A stretch of 64,000 nt of DNA from JAHJQQ01 sp032907525. Its GTDB lineage: Bacteria; Pseudomonadota; Gammaproteobacteria; Thiohalobacterales; Thiohalobacteraceae. Below, piece by piece: positions 62,067-64,000 of the stretch (position 1 is its first letter; each line of letters opens with the position of its first letter). The position numbers were made by a program, and so were the translations under genes. Location of the stretch: positions 1 to 64,000 of the forward strand of contig JAJJPM010000077.1 of the NCBI GenBank assembly GCA_032907525.1. Reading direction: 5' to 3'. The notes under the pieces are model-generated. The model did no database searches. It was given only the letters and a program-made list of their open reading frames with translations, and had not been told where the DNA came from.

Positions 62067-62633
62067 CTACCCCAGGGTATCGTCGTGGGAGGGAGGCGCC
62101 AGCGACCCGCGGCCGCCGCGCCGCAGACGTCGGATCACCCGGGCCTCGACCAGCAGCTCCGGCAGATCGAAGGGTCCGGCGTCCACGTCCGTCAGGGCCA
62201 GCACGCGCAGCAGTTCGTGGCGTTTGAGCAGGGCGAAATAGTCCGCAGGACTCAGGGTCGGGGCCAGCAGGGCGAATCCCCGGTCGAGATGCCGGAGCGC
62301 GCCGCGGCGTTTGCGGCTGATCAGCAACTGACCGTAAACCAGCTCCACCAGCGGCCTGGCAACCTGTGGCGCGGTCGCCGTCAGGCTTCGGTAGTCCAGT
62401 TCCACCGGCCGCCCCGACCAGTACTGTGCGATCAGCCCGCCCAGACGCGGTCGCCAGGCGTCGCCGCCGGCGGCCAGGGCACGTTGTGCGGCGCGGTGGG
62501 CCGCCTGGGCGAGCGCGGCGGCGGCCTCGCCGGACAGGGGAGTTGCGTACCAGCCCGCGGGCGGCAGCGCCGCGTCCGGCTCCAGCCACACCGACTCGGC
62601 AACGCGATAGTCGGATGAACCTGAATAACTCAT
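62067..62633 (-). CDS. Protein of unknown function, start within a repeat element
   Basis: A 188-residue soluble protein. An Ala-rich N-terminal half (SGEAAAALAQAAHRAAQRALAAGG), then PVELDYRSLTATAPQVARPLVELVYGQLLISRKRRGALRHLDRGFALLAPTLSPADYFALLKRHELL, a helical block, and a basic end (EARVIRRLRRGGRG). No family recognised. The first ATG (62633) lies in the dispersed palindromic element at 62624-62773, so its native promoter or start may have been displaced; no good ribosome site is visible. Confidence 0.55.
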   Translation of the reverse strand: MSYSGSSDYRVAESVWLEPDAALPPAGWYATPLSGEAAAALAQAAHRAAQRALAAGGDAWRPRLGGLIAQYWSGRPVELDYRSLTATAPQVARPLVELVYGQLLISRKRRGALRHLDRGFALLAPTLSPADYFALLKRHELLRVLALTDVDAGPFDLPELLVEARVIRRLRRGGRGSLAPPSHDDTLG

Positions 62634-62773
62634 TTCAGCCACGGAAGCACAGGGAAGACATTGAAGTGAGACCGCGTCGCGAAGCTCCGACTCGGCACCT
62701 GGCGGGTAAGCTGGACTGTTGTGTGAAGCATGTGATCTCGTCCGTGCTTTTCCGTGGGCTTCCGTGGCGAATA
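62624..62773. repeat. Dispersed palindromic element, copy 3
   Basis: Begins AATAACTCATTTCAGCC and shows the same order of arms as copy 2 at 33710: CACGGAAGCACAGGGAAG on the left, TCCGTGCTTTTCCGTGGGC and CCGTGGCGAATACGG on the right. It covers the start codon of the unknown gene reading left and lies upstream of hemB. Confidence 0.75.
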
Positions 62774-62916
62774 CGGTTTTTGGGATAAAGACAGACCCGG
62801 CTCGCCCCGGCACATCCGCGGTCATGCTAGCACGCGTCCCGCGGCGTGCGCCGTGACGCCCGCGGCCCCAGCGGGTACACTCGGCTTCCGATTTCCGACA
62901 GGCGAGGACGGGGGCA

Positions 62917-63936
62917 GTGAGCGAGTTCGACACCGGCAGGGGCGGTTTTCCGCGGGTTCGCATGCGGCGCATGCGTCGCGACATATTTTCGCGGCGGCTC
63001 ATGCGCGAACACCGGCTGACCGCGGACGACCTCATCTACCCCATGTTCGTCGTCGAAGGCAGCGGACAGCGTGAGCCGGTCGCATCCATGCCGGGCGTGG
63101 AGCGCGTCAGCATCGACCAACTGCTCGAGGAAGCGGCCGAACTGGTCGCACTGGGCATCCCCGCCGTCGCCCTGTTTCCGGTGACCCCGGCCGAGTGCAA
63201 GAGCGAGGATGCGCGCGAGGCCTTCAATCCCGACGGCCTGGCGCAACGTGCGGTGCGCGCGCTCAAGCAGGCCCAGCCGGAGCTGGGGGTGATCACGGAC
63301 GTGGCGCTCGACCCCTTCACCACCCACGGTCAGGACGGCCTGATCGACGCCTCCGGCTACGTGCTCAACGACGCGACGGTCGAGGTCCTGGTGAAGCAGG
63401 CGCTGTCGCACGCGGCCGCCGGCGCCGACGTGGTCGCGCCGTCGGACATGATGGACGGCCGCATCGGCCGCATCCGCGTCGCGCTGGAGGGGGCCGGCCA
63501 CATCAACACCCGCATCCTCGCCTATTCGGCCAAGTATGCCTCCAGTTTCTACGGGCCGTTCCGGGATGCCGTGGGTTCGGCGGCGAACCTCGGCGCCGGC
63601 AACAAGTACAGCTATCAGATGGACCCGGCCAACAGCGACGAGGCGCTGTGGGAGGTCGCCCTGGATCTGGACGAGGGTGCCGACATGATCATGGTCAAGC
63701 CCGGCATGCCCTATCTGGATATCGTGCGGCGCGTGAAGGACCGGTTCGGGGCGCCGACCTTCGCCTATCAGGTCAGCGGCGAATACGCCATGCTCAAGGC
63801 CGCCAGCCAGAACGGCTGGCTGAACGAGCGCGCGGTGGTGCTCGAGTCGCTGCTGGGGTTCAAGCGCGCGGGCGCCGACGGCATCCTGACCTATTTCGCC
63901 AAGCAGGCGGCCGCCTGGCTGCGCGAACCGGACTGA
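62917..63936 (+). CDS. hemB: Delta-aminolevulinic acid dehydratase (porphobilinogen synthase)
   Basis: Joins two 5-aminolevulinate to form porphobilinogen. 339 residues, GTG start with a purine-rich site (GAGGACGGGG) ahead. Blocks: LIYPMFVVEG near the start, GADVVAPSDMMDGRIGRIRVAL (near residue 170), FYGPFRDAVGSA, Schiff-base Lys in MIMVKPGMPYLDIV (near residue 255) and first Lys in ILAYSAKYASSFYGP (near residue 207). Magnesium-type enzyme by the absence of a Cys-rich zinc site. Confidence 0.97.
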   Translation: MSEFDTGRGGFPRVRMRRMRRDIFSRRLMREHRLTADDLIYPMFVVEGSGQREPVASMPGVERVSIDQLLEEAAELVALGIPAVALFPVTPAECKSEDAREAFNPDGLAQRAVRALKQAQPELGVITDVALDPFTTHGQDGLIDASGYVLNDATVEVLVKQALSHAAAGADVVAPSDMMDGRIGRIRVALEGAGHINTRILAYSAKYASSFYGPFRDAVGSAANLGAGNKYSYQMDPANSDEALWEVALDLDEGADMIMVKPGMPYLDIVRRVKDRFGAPTFAYQVSGEYAMLKAASQNGWLNERAVVLESLLGFKRAGADGILTYFAKQAAAWLREPD

Positions 63937-63997
63937 ACCCCGGCGCAATTTTCAGGTTACAATCGCGCCGGTCATCCCGAGCCGTCGAGGTACCGGC

Positions 63998-64000
63998 ATG
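63998..64000 (+). CDS. Possible start of the next gene, cut by the window end
   Basis: An ATG ends the window after GAGGTACCGGC, with a TTACAAT element (near 63956) that could serve as a -10. Nothing of the product is visible. Confidence 0.35.

Overview
The window is a 64-kb piece of a GC-rich (roughly two-thirds G+C) gammaproteobacterial chromosome, made almost entirely of vertically inherited housekeeping genes. Gene orders such as hisB-hisH-hisA-hisF-hisI-hisE-tatABC, def/fmt-rsmB-DUF4390-ntrYX-trkAH and dprA-smg-topA-tsaC are typical of Gammaproteobacteria. A DsrE2-like sulfur carrier beside a rhodanese, a cbb3 oxidase and an FNR/ANR regulator fit a sulfur-metabolising, microaerobically respiring lineage related to Chromatiales/Ectothiorhodospiraceae; that placement is inference. 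No rRNA, tRNA, prophage, CRISPR array or insertion-sequence transposase was found.

Layout. 1-13 kb: gltA, rnd, a DUF1289 protein, an SseB-like protein, an ABC-F ATPase whose end was altered by a 55-bp duplication, a BASS-family transporter, a Met-rich secreted protein, a DUF839/PhoX-like protein, an FMN reductase, a GlcG/HbpS-type protein, a chemoreceptor and a YchJ-like protein. 13-21 kb: an HDOD protein, a two-gene RND efflux pump, a pentapeptide-repeat protein and a DUF255 thioredoxin-fold protein. 21-26.5 kb: tatABC and the distal his genes, with CTAG-rich repeat elements in two gaps. 26.7-34.2 kb: the FNR regulator, OmpW, ccoNOQP and ccoGH, with FNR-type boxes before fnr and ompW. 34-40.5 kb: dtd, a proline iminopeptidase, DsrE2-like and rhodanese genes, ttcA, a lipid A-type acyltransferase, a TPR protein and a methyltransferase. 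40.4-50.6 kb: trkH, trkA, ntrX, ntrY, DUF4390, rsmB, fmt and def, all on the minus strand. 50.8-61.6 kb: LysM protein, dprA, smg, topA, tsaC, a diguanylate cyclase, hemF, oxyR and a rubrerythrin/rubredoxin/reductase cassette, all on the plus strand. The window ends with an unknown gene and hemB.

The most notable features are not protein genes. A 490-bp gap after the rubredoxin reductase holds a strongly structured putative minus-strand RNA with a -24/-12 (sigma-54-type) promoter and a strong intrinsic terminator. A close match to the four-part OxyR operator stands before the rubrerythrin cassette, right after oxyR. A GGA-rich gap before the iminopeptidase ends in a plus-strand terminator and may encode a Csr/Rsm-type RNA. 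At least six kinds of dispersed or palindromic repeats occupy intergenic DNA, and some reach into gene ends.
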